Below, in pieces: positions 1-9,202 of a stretch of 64,000 nt of DNA (position 1 is its first letter; the number at the start of each line of letters is the position of its first letter). Both the position numbers and the translations under genes were made by a program. Source of the stretch: an uncultured Prevotellaceae bacterium (GTDB lineage: Bacteria > Bacteroidota > Bacteroidia > Bacteroidales > Bacteroidaceae); contig OMRP01000001.1 of assembly GCA_900313615.1 (NCBI GenBank), forward strand, positions 310,001-374,000. Reading direction: 5' to 3'. The notes beneath the pieces were generated by a model. The model saw nothing but the letters and a program-made list of their open reading frames with translations, searched no databases and was not told the DNA's origin.

Positions 1-209
1 CACCGCTCTTCGAACGTGACGACTGCGACATCGTGGTCGATTGCGCTGAACTGGACTATATCTCTTCCAGTGGACTGCGTATCTTGCTCAATATCTATAA
101 GCATGTGAGGAAAAACGGTCATCGCGCCTTCCTCCGCCAACCTGCCGACGATGTGGAGGAGGTGCTGCGCATAGGTGGATTCCTCCAACTCTTCGAAAAG
201 GAAGAATAA
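1..209 (+). CDS. STAS-domain protein, C-terminal part (5' end outside window)
   Basis: The reading frame is open from base 3 and ends at a TAA at 207-209, giving 68 residues. The segment DYISSSGLRIL (about residues 18-28) matches the loop of STAS domains that carries the phospho-acceptor serine in anti-sigma-factor antagonists of the SpoIIAA type. Such proteins usually have 100-110 residues, so roughly the first third lies outside the window. In that family the domain binds an anti-sigma kinase and is switched by serine phosphorylation; the partner cannot be seen here. It is followed by a heptamer repeat and then a regulator gene on the same strand, so linkage to that gene is possible but unproven. 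Confidence 0.75.
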   Translation, partial: PLFERDDCDIVVDCAELDYISSSGLRILLNIYKHVRKNGHRAFLRQPADDVEEVLRIGGFLQLFEKEE

Positions 210-226
210 CACAACAACCATAATCG

Positions 227-290
227 CGTAACTCATCACTCGTAACTTGTAACTCATCACTCGTAACTCATCACTCGTAACTAATAACCT
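227..290 (+). repeat. Heptamer tandem repeat (class D) before the AraC-type gene
   Basis: Eight consecutive 7-base units alternate between CGTAACT or TGTAACT and CATCACT, then AATAACCT runs directly into the ATG at 291. The repeat therefore occupies the whole translation-initiation region, and no Shine-Dalgarno sequence is present. Confidence 0.85.
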
Positions 291-851
291 ATGTCACAAG
301 AAGAGATACAAAAACTGCAAAACGAGAACGCTGCGCTCAAAGAGGAAGTAAATCGACTCAGGGATGAACTGATAAGGCTCGTGAGCCGTAACCTCGACCT
401 CTCCGAACGGCTCGAAGAAGACAATGAGATGCGCCGGCGTGTGTCTGTGGCCAAAGAACTGCTCCAAGGAAACATAGAAAGGCAGCGCAATGCTGACCTG
501 AAAGACGACAGTCAACTCATGGCAATCATTGAGATGAAAATTGAGTCCGACAGACCACATCTGCAACCTGATTTCTGCGCACGTGACTTGGCCAAGATGC
601 TCGACGTGAGCCAGGAACGTCTGAATCGCCTGTTTCGACACCAGACCATCCACCGCACACCTGAGGCATACATCGACAACCTCAGGGTGTTGGCAGCCTT
701 GCGGTTGCTCAGGGAAAAGCAGAACTATACCATTGCCGTTATCGCCGAAGAAGCGGGCTTCAGCAACGTGCGTACATTACAGCGTAGGGTACAGGACGCC
801 ATCGGCATGACACCGGTGGAATACCGCACCTTGATGACACGCGATATGTGA
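291..851 (+). CDS. Coiled-coil plus AraC-type helix-turn-helix regulator
   Basis: This protein has 186 residues. Residues 1-75 are a charged heptad-rich coiled coil (repeated leucines among Glu/Lys/Arg, for example EEVNRLRDELIRL). Residues about 95-182 form an AraC/XylS-type DNA-binding domain: FCARDLAKMLDVSQERLNRL is the first helix-turn-helix, and IAVIAEEAGFSNVRTLQRR with the closing GMTPVEYR is the typical second half. No sensor, transmembrane or receiver domain is visible, so the coiled coil probably mediates dimerisation or a partner contact. The carbohydrate esterase gene starts 142 bases downstream with its own promoter and is a plausible target by position only. Confidence 0.75.
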   Translation: MSQEEIQKLQNENAALKEEVNRLRDELIRLVSRNLDLSERLEEDNEMRRRVSVAKELLQGNIERQRNADLKDDSQLMAIIEMKIESDRPHLQPDFCARDLAKMLDVSQERLNRLFRHQTIHRTPEAYIDNLRVLAALRLLREKQNYTIAVIAEEAGFSNVRTLQRRVQDAIGMTPVEYRTLMTRDM

Positions 852-931
852 AAGCATCAAGGCTCATTTCCGTCCCTTTATTGTTCATGTTTCCCATGCG
901 TAACATTTAAAAAAGTAAATGTTACAAAATC

Positions 932-965
932 TTTGTGTGCCACATATTGTTTTTCAGTAATTTTG
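932..965 (+). promoter_or_regulatory. Bacteroidetes promoter for the esterase gene
   Basis: A -7 element TAATTTTG lies at 958-965. A TTTG lies at 932-935, 22 bases upstream, so the spacing is slightly long. The start codon of the esterase follows 28 bases after the -7 box. Confidence 0.55.
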
Positions 966-972
966 TCGCTAA

Positions 973-2931
<1,959 letters not shown>

Positions 2932-2950
2932 AAAAGACTTCTTTTATAAA

Positions 2951-2993
2951 ATAATGGCAGGGTGTTCCAAATCGTGGAACACCCTGCCATTAT
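2951..2993. terminator. Long perfect inverted repeat after the esterase gene
   Basis: Two 19-base arms (2951-2969 and 2975-2993; the arm contains GGCAGGGTGTTCCA) are perfectly complementary around a 5-base loop. It lies 20 bases after the esterase stop, so a terminator or mRNA 3'-end stabiliser is likely, although no long T-run follows. The right arm runs directly into TATCTTTG (2991-2998), a promoter -7 motif. Confidence 0.6.
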
Positions 2994-3200
2994 CTTTGCA
3001 CCGAAAACCAACATCATTTACCTCATATAAATCATATACACTATCAGGCATCCTGCTCACCCAAACACAGACGCGTAAGATTCATGAGTTGTGGATGAAA
3101 AGAGAATATATGCGATAGATAGTAACATTTTGCAAGGAGGACCATTATGCCTCCAATGCTCCCGGAAATAATGCACTGATAAAATGAAGATTAAAAAAAA

Positions 3201-3225
3201 GACTGCCCCTTCTCTTGGGGCAGCC
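3201..3225 (-). terminator. Intrinsic terminator of the Dcp-type peptidase gene
   Basis: Read on the minus strand, a 9-bp stem built on CTGCCCC/GGGGCAG (one G-T pair) is followed by a run of eight T. It sits 7 bases beyond the peptidase stop codon. On the plus strand the hairpin is followed by TTCTTTTT, so it could act in both directions. Confidence 0.8.
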
Positions 3226-3231
3226 TTCTTT

Positions 3232-5400
3232 TTACAATCCTCTCGCCTTCAACAGTGCCGTAGCGTCGGGCTGCGACAGCCCTGTGAAGTTGGAGAACAT
3301 CTCCATCAAGTCGCCAGTGTTGCCACGGCTGAGCACTTGGTCGCGGAAGGCTTGGCCCACCTCTCTGCGCAAGGGGCCGCGGTTGGCGAAACAGTTGGCC
3401 ACATTCACGGCCAACACTTCCGTCCATAGGTAGCTGTAGTATCCTGCTGCGTAACCGCCACCCCATACATGGTTGAAATAACTGGTGGAGTAGCGTGGTG
3501 GCACCTGGTGGTCAAGCAATCCCACGCGTTGTAAGGCATCTGTTTCAAAGGTGCTCGCTTGTTCAGCTGTCGGTATAGATGCCAGATCGAGGGTATGCCA
3601 TGCCAGGTCCAGACAAGTGGCTGCCAGGTTCTCGCCCAATGCGTAAGCGGAGTGGAAATTGATGGATTCTAACATCTTCGCTTTCAAGTCGGCAGGCATC
3701 GGCTGTCCCGTCTCAGCATGGCGGGCGAAATGGTCGAAAATTTCGGGGATGGTGGCGAATGACTCATTGAATTGAGAGGGCATCTCCACAAAGTCGCGTG
3801 CCACATTGGTACCGGCTAACTTGGCATAATGACAATCTGACAACATGCCGTGCAGGGCATGGCCGAACTCATGGAACATCGTGGTCACCTCGTCCCATGT
3901 CAGCAATGAGGGCTGTCCGTCGGGAGCCTTGGCACTGTTGCACACATTATAGATGATGGGCTGCTGATGACGCAGGCGGCTCTGCTGGGCAAACTCGCTC
4001 ATCCAGGCACCACCGCGTTTCGTGGGACGACGGAAATAGTCGCAGTAGAACAAGGCACGCGACAATCCGTCTTTGTCTATCACTTCAAACACTTTCATGT
4101 CGGGATGATAAGTGGGTATGTCCTTCCGTTCCTTGAAGGTGAGACCATACACACGCCCGGCTGCGTAGAACACCCCGTTGATGAGTACGCTGTCGACATT
4201 GAAATAAGGCTTCACCTCGTCGTCGGACAGGCTGTATGCCTCTTGCTTCATCTTGGCTGAGTAATAGAAACGGTCGTAGGGCTCCAGATGGAAATCGTTG
4301 CCCATTGTTCGGCGGGCATAGGCTTCAATGGCCTGCGTCTCGGCATCCGCCTTCGGCCGATAGGCCTCGATGAGATTGCGAAGGAAAGCGTACACATTGT
4401 CGGTGGTCTTGGCCATCGTTTTCTCCAACGAATAAGAGGCGTAGTTACCGAAACCCATCAGTTGGGCTTTCTCGGCGCGCAGACGGGCTATCTCGCTCAC
4501 GATGGGGAAGGTGTTGTACGAACCGCTGCCATCGGCACGGTGTATCGATGCCTCATAAACACGTCGGCGCAACTCACGGTTGTCAAGACTCGACAGCAAG
4601 GGCTGCTGGGTGGTGTTGATGATGACGATGCAATAGGGGGCTTGGCCACCGCGGCTCTCGGCGTCTTTCTTGCATTGGGCGATGTCTGCTTCGCTCAGGC
4701 CCGACAGTTCCTCGCGGCTGTTCACCCATACCACGGCATGGTTGGTAGCGGCGGGCAACAGGTCTCCCCATTGTTGCTGTAGGTCGGAGATACGGAGGTT
4801 GATGGCTTTCATCCGTTCCATCTTCTCTTCCGACAGCAGTGCACCGCTACGCACAAAGTCTTTGTACACTTCTTCCAACAGTTTTTTGTCCTCGCCCTGT
4901 AGGGTGGCATGCTCATGGTCGTATACGTATTTGATGCGGGAGAACAGCGAACGGTCGAACATGATTTCATTTTCCAGATCCGTCAGCAGGGGAATGGCCG
5001 CCTTCTCCGTTTCTGCTATCTCGGGTGTCTTGTCGGCACTCGTCAGACCGAAGAAGATGTTGGTCACACGCTCCAGAAGCAAACCGCTTTCCTCATAGGC
5101 CACGATGGTGTTCTGGAAAGTGGGCAGTGCGTTGTTCCTTGTGATGCGACTGATGTTTTCGCGTTGTTGTCGAATACCCTCTTTAATGGCGGGAAGATAG
5201 TCTGACGCTTGAATCTTGCTGAAATCGGGTGCGCCAAAAGGTAGTCCACTCTCCACCAACAATGGGTTCTCCCGCTCGGCGGAGGGAGCCTGTCCGTTGC
5301 CTCCTCTGTCGTTTGTGCCAATGCCCTCATAAGGCATGGCGACGGAATGCATCATTGCCGATGCCAAACCGATGGTCAATAGTGTTTTCGTAATATTCAT
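3232..5400 (-). CDS. dcp: Peptidyl-dipeptidase Dcp, M3 family
   Basis: This protein has 722 residues, the usual size for Dcp plus an export signal. Residues 1-22 form a signal peptide (SAMMHSVAMP at its end), pointing to a periplasmic or surface location. The gluzincin motif HEFGHALHG lies near residues 507-515, with two zinc-binding histidines and the catalytic glutamate, and the third zinc-ligand region (EMPSQFNESF) follows. Family members remove dipeptides from the C-terminus of oligopeptides, fitting peptide-based nutrition. The gene stands alone, with its own terminator 7 bases after the stop and a repeat-filled 111-base gap to the SDR gene upstream on the same strand. Oligopeptidase A is the nearest alternative, but the overall layout fits Dcp better. 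Confidence 0.88.
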   Translation of the reverse strand: MNITKTLLTIGLASAMMHSVAMPYEGIGTNDRGGNGQAPSAERENPLLVESGLPFGAPDFSKIQASDYLPAIKEGIRQQRENISRITRNNALPTFQNTIVAYEESGLLLERVTNIFFGLTSADKTPEIAETEKAAIPLLTDLENEIMFDRSLFSRIKYVYDHEHATLQGEDKKLLEEVYKDFVRSGALLSEEKMERMKAINLRISDLQQQWGDLLPAATNHAVVWVNSREELSGLSEADIAQCKKDAESRGGQAPYCIVIINTTQQPLLSSLDNRELRRRVYEASIHRADGSGSYNTFPIVSEIARLRAEKAQLMGFGNYASYSLEKTMAKTTDNVYAFLRNLIEAYRPKADAETQAIEAYARRTMGNDFHLEPYDRFYYSAKMKQEAYSLSDDEVKPYFNVDSVLINGVFYAAGRVYGLTFKERKDIPTYHPDMKVFEVIDKDGLSRALFYCDYFRRPTKRGGAWMSEFAQQSRLRHQQPIIYNVCNSAKAPDGQPSLLTWDEVTTMFHEFGHALHGMLSDCHYAKLAGTNVARDFVEMPSQFNESFATIPEIFDHFARHAETGQPMPADLKAKMLESINFHSAYALGENLAATCLDLAWHTLDLASIPTAEQASTFETDALQRVGLLDHQVPPRYSTSYFNHVWGGGYAAGYYSYLWTEVLAVNVANCFANRGPLRREVGQAFRDQVLSRGNTGDLMEMFSNFTGLSQPDATALLKARGL

Positions 5401-5420
5401 ATTATAATTTAAGGGTTATT

Positions 5421-5450
5421 CATCACTTGTCATTTGTCACTCATCACTCC
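5421..5450. repeat. Short heptamer repeat (class D)
   Basis: Four degenerate 7-base units CATCACT, TGTCATT, TGTCACT and CATCACT occur just upstream of the Dcp start region. They are directly followed by class A palindromes. Confidence 0.6.
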
Positions 5451-5510
5451 TCTCCCTCCCTTCGGGAGGGTCGGGGTGGGTTTCATCCCTTCGGGAGGGT
5501 CGAGGTGGGT
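5451..5510 (+). repeat. Two adjacent class A palindromic repeats
   Basis: Two copies of CCCTTCGGGAGGGTCG plus a GGTGGGT tail lie head to tail at 5451-5481 and 5484-5510. Each contains a short palindrome (CCCTCCC/GGGAGGG or a trimmed version). They end one base before the stop codon of the SDR gene. The same element recurs at least eight times elsewhere in the window. Confidence 0.8.
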
Positions 5511-5511
5511 T

Positions 5512-6528
5512 TCACACCTCTTTCTTCGCCTTCTCCAGTGCCGCAATCACACGGTCACACCATTGGTCGAACTCTGGGTCTTCCACCTGACATTCGGGAT
5601 GTCTCATCAGATATTCCACACATCGCCGAGCGCCTTCCTCAAAACGCACTGTGCACTGGAACCCAGGCACGGCACGTTTCAGTTTAGAACAGTCGAATAC
5701 CACCGTCAGCGCCTTGTCGCCCAACAGGTTGCCTTCTACGTCGTATTCTTTCGGAGCCACGTCATTCAGGAAATCTGACGATACATGGTAGGGCTTAAGC
5801 GTGACACCGAGGGCTGCCGCCACGGCTTCGTATATCTGGTCCCACGAGAGCGACTCGTCCGACATGATTTGGAAAGCCTCGCCAATGGCGTGGGGATTGC
5901 CCAATAGACCGATGAAACCTTTCGCGAAATCCTCGTTCCATGTCATCGTCCACAGCGAACTGCCGTCACCATGCACCAACACAGGCTTGCCTTCCATCAT
6001 GCGCTTCAACACCTGCCAACTGCCTTTCGGACCATGGAACCCCACGGGCACGCTGCGCTCGCAATAGGTATGACTCGGACGGACGATGGTAACGGGGAAA
6101 CCGGTCTCACGATACCATTTCATCAACATCTCCTCACAGGCTATCTTGTTGCGTGAATACTCCCAGTGGGGGTTGGCCAACGTAGTACCTTCGGTGATGA
6201 CGTAGCTGCGGGCAGGCTTATGATAGGCCGATGCGCTGCTGATGAACACGTATTGGCGCGTCCGGTCTTTGAAAAGACGGTAGTCACGTTCCAACTGGTC
6301 GGTGGTGAACACGATGAAGTCGCACACTACGTCGAAACGGGTGTCGCCTAACTCACGAAGCACTGCCGCCTCGTCGTTGATGTCGACAATCACCTGGCGC
6401 ACACCTTCGGGCACTTCGTTTTTGCGGTTGCCTCGGTTCAACAACCATAACTCATGTTCGCTGTTTGCCAATTGTCTCGTGATGGCCGAGCTGATGGTGC
6501 CGGTACCACCGATAAATAGAATTCTCAT
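5512..6528 (-). CDS. NAD-dependent epimerase/dehydratase-like SDR
   Basis: This 338-residue extended short-chain dehydrogenase has the Rossmann motif GGTGTISS at residues 7-14 and the catalytic pair YxxxK as YSRNK (Y124, K128). SSASAYH near 97-103 supplies the active-site serine region. It resembles the sugar-nucleotide epimerase/reductase superfamily, but the substrate cannot be read from the sequence. No signal peptide is present, so it is cytoplasmic. It is transcribed alone from a promoter about 57 bases upstream. A chloroplast-RNP-like, NmrA-like or reductase role is also possible. The family call is firm and the function open. Confidence 0.75.
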   Translation of the reverse strand: MRILFIGGTGTISSAITRQLANSEHELWLLNRGNRKNEVPEGVRQVIVDINDEAAVLRELGDTRFDVVCDFIVFTTDQLERDYRLFKDRTRQYVFISSASAYHKPARSYVITEGTTLANPHWEYSRNKIACEEMLMKWYRETGFPVTIVRPSHTYCERSVPVGFHGPKGSWQVLKRMMEGKPVLVHGDGSSLWTMTWNEDFAKGFIGLLGNPHAIGEAFQIMSDESLSWDQIYEAVAAALGVTLKPYHVSSDFLNDVAPKEYDVEGNLLGDKALTVVFDCSKLKRAVPGFQCTVRFEEGARRCVEYLMRHPECQVEDPEFDQWCDRVIAALEKAKKEV

Positions 6529-6584
6529 TTTGAAATGGTTTAAGGTTCAGTAATCAATTTTTGGTTCTCCAAATTTATGATGTG

Positions 6585-6592
6585 CAAATATA
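6585..6592 (-). promoter_or_regulatory. Promoter -7 element for the SDR gene
   Basis: The minus strand reads TATATTTG, matching TAnnTTTG, 57 bases before the SDR start. No clear TTTG is seen at the expected upstream distance. Confidence 0.45.
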
Positions 6593-6876
6593 CTACTTTT
6601 TTCGCAATCTTTGCAACATCGTCCTTTTTTCCCCGCTTTTTTTCTTTGTTCTCTTTTTCCCGTGCTACCTTTACATTCGTTTTTCTTCACTCGATGGGGT
6701 GGTTTCTCCAACAATGTCCCAACCTCTTTCTACGTCCAATCTTCATATCTTTCTCCCAAAGTAAAAAAGTGTCAAGAACGCTCCTCTTCTTTTTGTAACA
6801 TCTTGACTAATAGTTTGCTACGTTTTTTAAGTGTGTCAATGTTCATGATGGTGTTGCAATATGTCGTATTTTTGAT
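6593..6876. other. T-rich intergenic stretch with a class B repeat remnant
   Basis: The stretch is pyrimidine-rich on the plus strand, with short unsupported reading frames only. At 6693-6729 a degenerate tail of the class B repeat is visible (GGGGTGGTTTCTCC then ACAATGTCCCAACC) without its palindromic head, suggesting decay or partial deletion of a copy. Confidence 0.5.
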
Positions 6877-6884
6877 TATCTTTG
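6877..6884 (+). promoter_or_regulatory. Promoter for the DUF4919-like gene
   Basis: TATCTTTG at 6877-6884 matches the -7 consensus exactly, and a partial -33 element (GTTG, 6853-6856) lies 20 bases upstream. The start codon follows 34 bases downstream. Confidence 0.6.
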
Positions 6885-6918
6885 CAAAAAAGAAATAACA
6901 ACCTTAACCTAAAAGCAT

Positions 6919-7626
6919 ATGATGAGACAGTTATTGCGTATTTTTGTTTTTCTCCTCATGTTGCCTGTGGCGGTAAATGCTCAAGACGAAGACCGTGAAA
7001 TCATACCCGTCAATTGGAAAGAGGTGAAAGACGTGGCCGATAAAGACCCTGATAAGATAAGGGGTTTGGTGGCAAGAATGTCTGCAAGCAAGCTTGACAC
7101 TACGATGACATGGAATGAGCGAATACTGGCATATTATGGACAGTCATTCCTCACACCATTTACAGAATCTGATGAAGGAAGGAATCTGGATGTCCTGATG
7201 GGAGATGGGAAGTATGAGGAATGTCTTGAGGGAGCAAGAGAACAGCTTAAGAAGAACCCTGTGAGTTTGAAAGCTTTGTTCAATGCTGCGTTTGCTATAG
7301 CTTATATTTTGAAAGACACAACTGCTCAACATTGCGTATCCCGCAATGAGGGACAGGTCTACTATTACCGCATGCAAAGAATATTCAATACAATTGCTAT
7401 CACAGGCGATGGGACGGAGGAACAACCTTTTTATGTGACGGCCGTCTCCGATGAATACTTGTTTATGCATTACTATCTTGAAATCTGGGAGTTTGAACGT
7501 CAATTCATGACAAGTCATTGCGATGGTTTCGACTTGAAAGAATCAAGCGATTACTATTCGCGTCCACAATTATTCTTTGAAATAACCCGTGTGCTGGAGA
7601 TAGAGCGTGACCGATATCAAAAATGA
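6919..7626 (+). CDS. Exported DUF4919-like protein
   Basis: This protein has 235 residues. Residues 1-21 are a signal peptide ending VNAQ, so it is exported. The body has the hallmarks of the Bacteroidetes DUF4919 family: a TTMTWNERILAYYG segment near residues 61-74 and a helical, TPR-like part (GKYEECLEGAREQLKKNP, then SLKALFNAAFAIAY), followed by a C-terminal conserved YFRV-like region (PFYVTAVSDEY). The function of this family is unknown to me. The next gene follows closely on the same strand and both may be co-transcribed. The family assignment rests on remembered motifs and is probable rather than certain. Confidence 0.65.
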   Translation: MMRQLLRIFVFLLMLPVAVNAQDEDREIIPVNWKEVKDVADKDPDKIRGLVARMSASKLDTTMTWNERILAYYGQSFLTPFTESDEGRNLDVLMGDGKYEECLEGAREQLKKNPVSLKALFNAAFAIAYILKDTTAQHCVSRNEGQVYYYRMQRIFNTIAITGDGTEEQPFYVTAVSDEYLFMHYYLEIWEFERQFMTSHCDGFDLKESSDYYSRPQLFFEITRVLEIERDRYQK

Positions 7627-7657
7627 CTTCTCTGTTTCCGAAACGACCATAACAATT

Positions 7658-8149
7658 ATGACAAAAACTCGACCATATAAACAAATCCTCATAATATCAT
7701 TTCTATTATCCTCACAGTTAACTATAGGATTTGCACAGGATATTATGAGACTTGACAGGTACATTGTTACGTCTTGTCAATTAGACTCTATCATTAATAT
7801 GGTTTTAGATGATGTTGAGGAAGGAGAGATTGTAGGCGTGTCAGTAAAAAAGAATGGGAACGATAATTACATGTTGTTTTTTAGTGCTTTCTCCCCAAAA
7901 GATCTATCATATAGTTCAAGAATAATGGGATATATACAAAAATACAAAATAACCATATTGCTTGATTCAAGTGTTAAGGAATTTGTAACGAAGCATCCAA
8001 TCAATTATAAATTAAAGGTAAAATGTATTCCTCCCCCATCAAAAGGAAGACGACAAATAACAGTCAGAGGAACAGATGGCGTGAAAGAATGGTGTTATAG
8101 CTTAATTGATGGGAGAATTATATTAGAAAGCAAGATTTTGAAATGGTAG
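7658..8149 (+). CDS. Exported hypothetical protein, AT-rich
   Basis: This protein has 163 residues from the ATG at 7658, which places a clean signal peptide (MTKTRPYKQ then ILIISFLLSS, ending IGFAQ) at the N-terminus. A longer frame from 7607 would overlap the preceding gene and bury the signal peptide. I do not recognise the family. The mature part is small and mixed alpha/beta in look, with a lysine-rich central region and a C-terminal RQITVRGTDGVKEWCYS stretch. Base composition is much more AT-rich than the flanking genes, suggesting acquisition. It follows the DUF4919-like gene by 31 bases and is probably in the same transcript. Confidence 0.6.
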   Translation: MTKTRPYKQILIISFLLSSQLTIGFAQDIMRLDRYIVTSCQLDSIINMVLDDVEEGEIVGVSVKKNGNDNYMLFFSAFSPKDLSYSSRIMGYIQKYKITILLDSSVKEFVTKHPINYKLKVKCIPPPSKGRRQITVRGTDGVKEWCYSLIDGRIILESKILKW

Positions 8150-8243
8150 AGCATAACAAATCTCTTTATTTGATAGTAAACTAGATTATAGGATAAATCC
8201 ATTGCTGTCATCTACATCAATGGAAAGGAAAACTCATTGAAAT

Positions 8244-8272
8244 AAAAAAAGCGTTCTGTTTTATCAGAACGC
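8244..8272 (-). terminator. Terminator overlapping the end of higA
   Basis: On the minus strand GCGTTCTG and CAGAACGC pair around a 6-base loop and are followed by seven T. The upstream arm is made of the last codons and stop codon of higA, so the coding end is also the terminator stem. Confidence 0.8.
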
Positions 8273-8629
8273 ACAAGCCCATCCAAATTTACGAACGAGT
8301 TCTTGTAATAGTTTATGGTCGTGTTTGGGAATGGTAACGACGACACTTTCGCGTTGATTGTCTCGTTGGGCAATATTAGCGGTGTCAAGTTCATATTGCG
8401 TTTGGAGATTCATCCAGATGTCGGCGGGAATGTCGAATACTTTTTCTAAAGCCAAAGCAACGCTGAGCGATAAAGGTCGCTTGCCATTGATGGCCTCGCT
8501 GATAACAGAGGGTTTAATGCCCGTTTCTATTGCCAGTTGTTTTTGGGTCATGTTGCGCTCTTTCAGTTCATCCTTAATCATTTCACCAGGATGAGTGGCT
8601 ACAAATGGTGTCAATTCTTTCTTATTCAT
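8264..8629 (-). CDS. higA: HigA-family antitoxin (XRE-type helix-turn-helix)
   Basis: This protein has 121 residues from the ATG at 8629. The HigA signature THPGEMIKDELKERNMTQ opens the helix-turn-helix, followed by LAIETGIKPSVISEAINGKR and SLSVALALEKVFDIPADIW. Such antitoxins bind and neutralise the HigB RNase and repress their own operon. The ATG overlaps the last eight bases of higB (ATGAATAA), a typical arrangement for translational coupling. A longer version would need a TTG at 8647 and is less likely. The C-terminal 35 residues go beyond the minimal HigA length. Toxin-first order is as expected for hig modules. Confidence 0.85.
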   Translation of the reverse strand: MNKKELTPFVATHPGEMIKDELKERNMTQKQLAIETGIKPSVISEAINGKRPLSLSVALALEKVFDIPADIWMNLQTQYELDTANIAQRDNQRESVVVTIPKHDHKLLQELVRKFGWACAF

Positions 8630-8939
8630 AATGTTTGGAAATTTCAATAATTAATGCGTTTACAATAATCCCGTTATTGTCGGGGGAACTATGGAATAAG
8701 AGTCGGTATTGGTCGTTTATCCAGACGGTATCAATACCTTTTAGGTCGCCTTTTTTCTTTTCATAGTGTAGTGACTTGATAAGGTAAAGGTCTTCTATGC
8801 GTCGGACGGCTTTTAAGTAGTTTACTACTTTTATAAACCGCTTGACGATATCCTTTGAAAGTCGTTTATAACGATGGTCCTGAGTCGTTCCATTCGTGTA
8901 GAGCTCCTCAAGTGCCGTGCTTTCAAAATCAATGTTCAT
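8622..8939 (-). CDS. higB: HigB-like toxin, RelE/ParE superfamily
   Basis: This protein has 105 residues, the usual size for the family. It shows the RelE/HigB layout: basic helices near the N-terminus (HRYKRLSKDIVKRFIKVV), a central LYLIKSLHYEKKKGDLKG, then the terminal beta strands WINDQYRLLFHSS and IIVNALIIEISKHYE. HigB toxins are ribosome-dependent mRNA interferases. It lies first in a two-gene operon with higA, overlapping it by eight bases. A promoter about 100 bases upstream would leave a leader with two copies of CGCAAATTTG-like sequence nearby (9067-9108), possible operator sites. The pair marks the accessory character of this AT-rich patch. Confidence 0.85.
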   Translation of the reverse strand: MNIDFESTALEELYTNGTTQDHRYKRLSKDIVKRFIKVVNYLKAVRRIEDLYLIKSLHYEKKKGDLKGIDTVWINDQYRLLFHSSPDNNGIIVNALIIEISKHYE

Positions 8940-9038
8940 AGCTTATTACTGTTTCAATGGTCCAAGGACTGTGAAAAAACAAGTGTATGGCATATTCATT
9001 ATTTAGTGTAGGCTCATTTGGTCTTGTATTTTCGTTTG

Positions 9039-9046
9039 CAAAGATA
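9039..9046 (-). promoter_or_regulatory. Promoter -7 element for higBA
   Basis: The minus strand reads TATCTTTG followed by CAAACG. The element lies about 100 bases before higB. Around 9067-9108 the motif GCAAATTTG occurs twice in near-palindromic setting, which could be operator DNA for HigA; this is inference. Confidence 0.5.
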
Positions 9047-9162
9047 ATAATTACTCGGGAATAATTAGCAAATTTGCGAATGATTTTTTTAATCAGTCGC
9101 AAATTTGTTGGTAAATCCCTCATCTTTTAATCTTTTAATTTTCTAATCTTTCAATTTTTCCG

Positions 9163-9170
9163 TACTTTTG
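9163..9170 (+). promoter_or_regulatory. Promoter -7 element for the YfhO-like gene
   Basis: TACTTTTG followed by CAAGTTG matches the consensus, 32 bases before the start codon. The preceding 40 bases are AT-rich octamer-like repeats (CTTTTAAT units). Confidence 0.55.
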
Positions 9171-9202
9171 CAAGTTGTAACAATTAGAAAAACAACCTAA
9201 CT

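Noticed and set aside
6561..6898. Several short frames in the T-rich gap
   Set aside because: Phe/Ser/Leu-rich translations of low-complexity sequence, overlapping each other, without signals of coding.
8630..8647. TTG start adding six residues to HigA
   Set aside because: The ATG at 8629 overlaps the higB stop in the usual coupled manner and keeps the family N-terminus.
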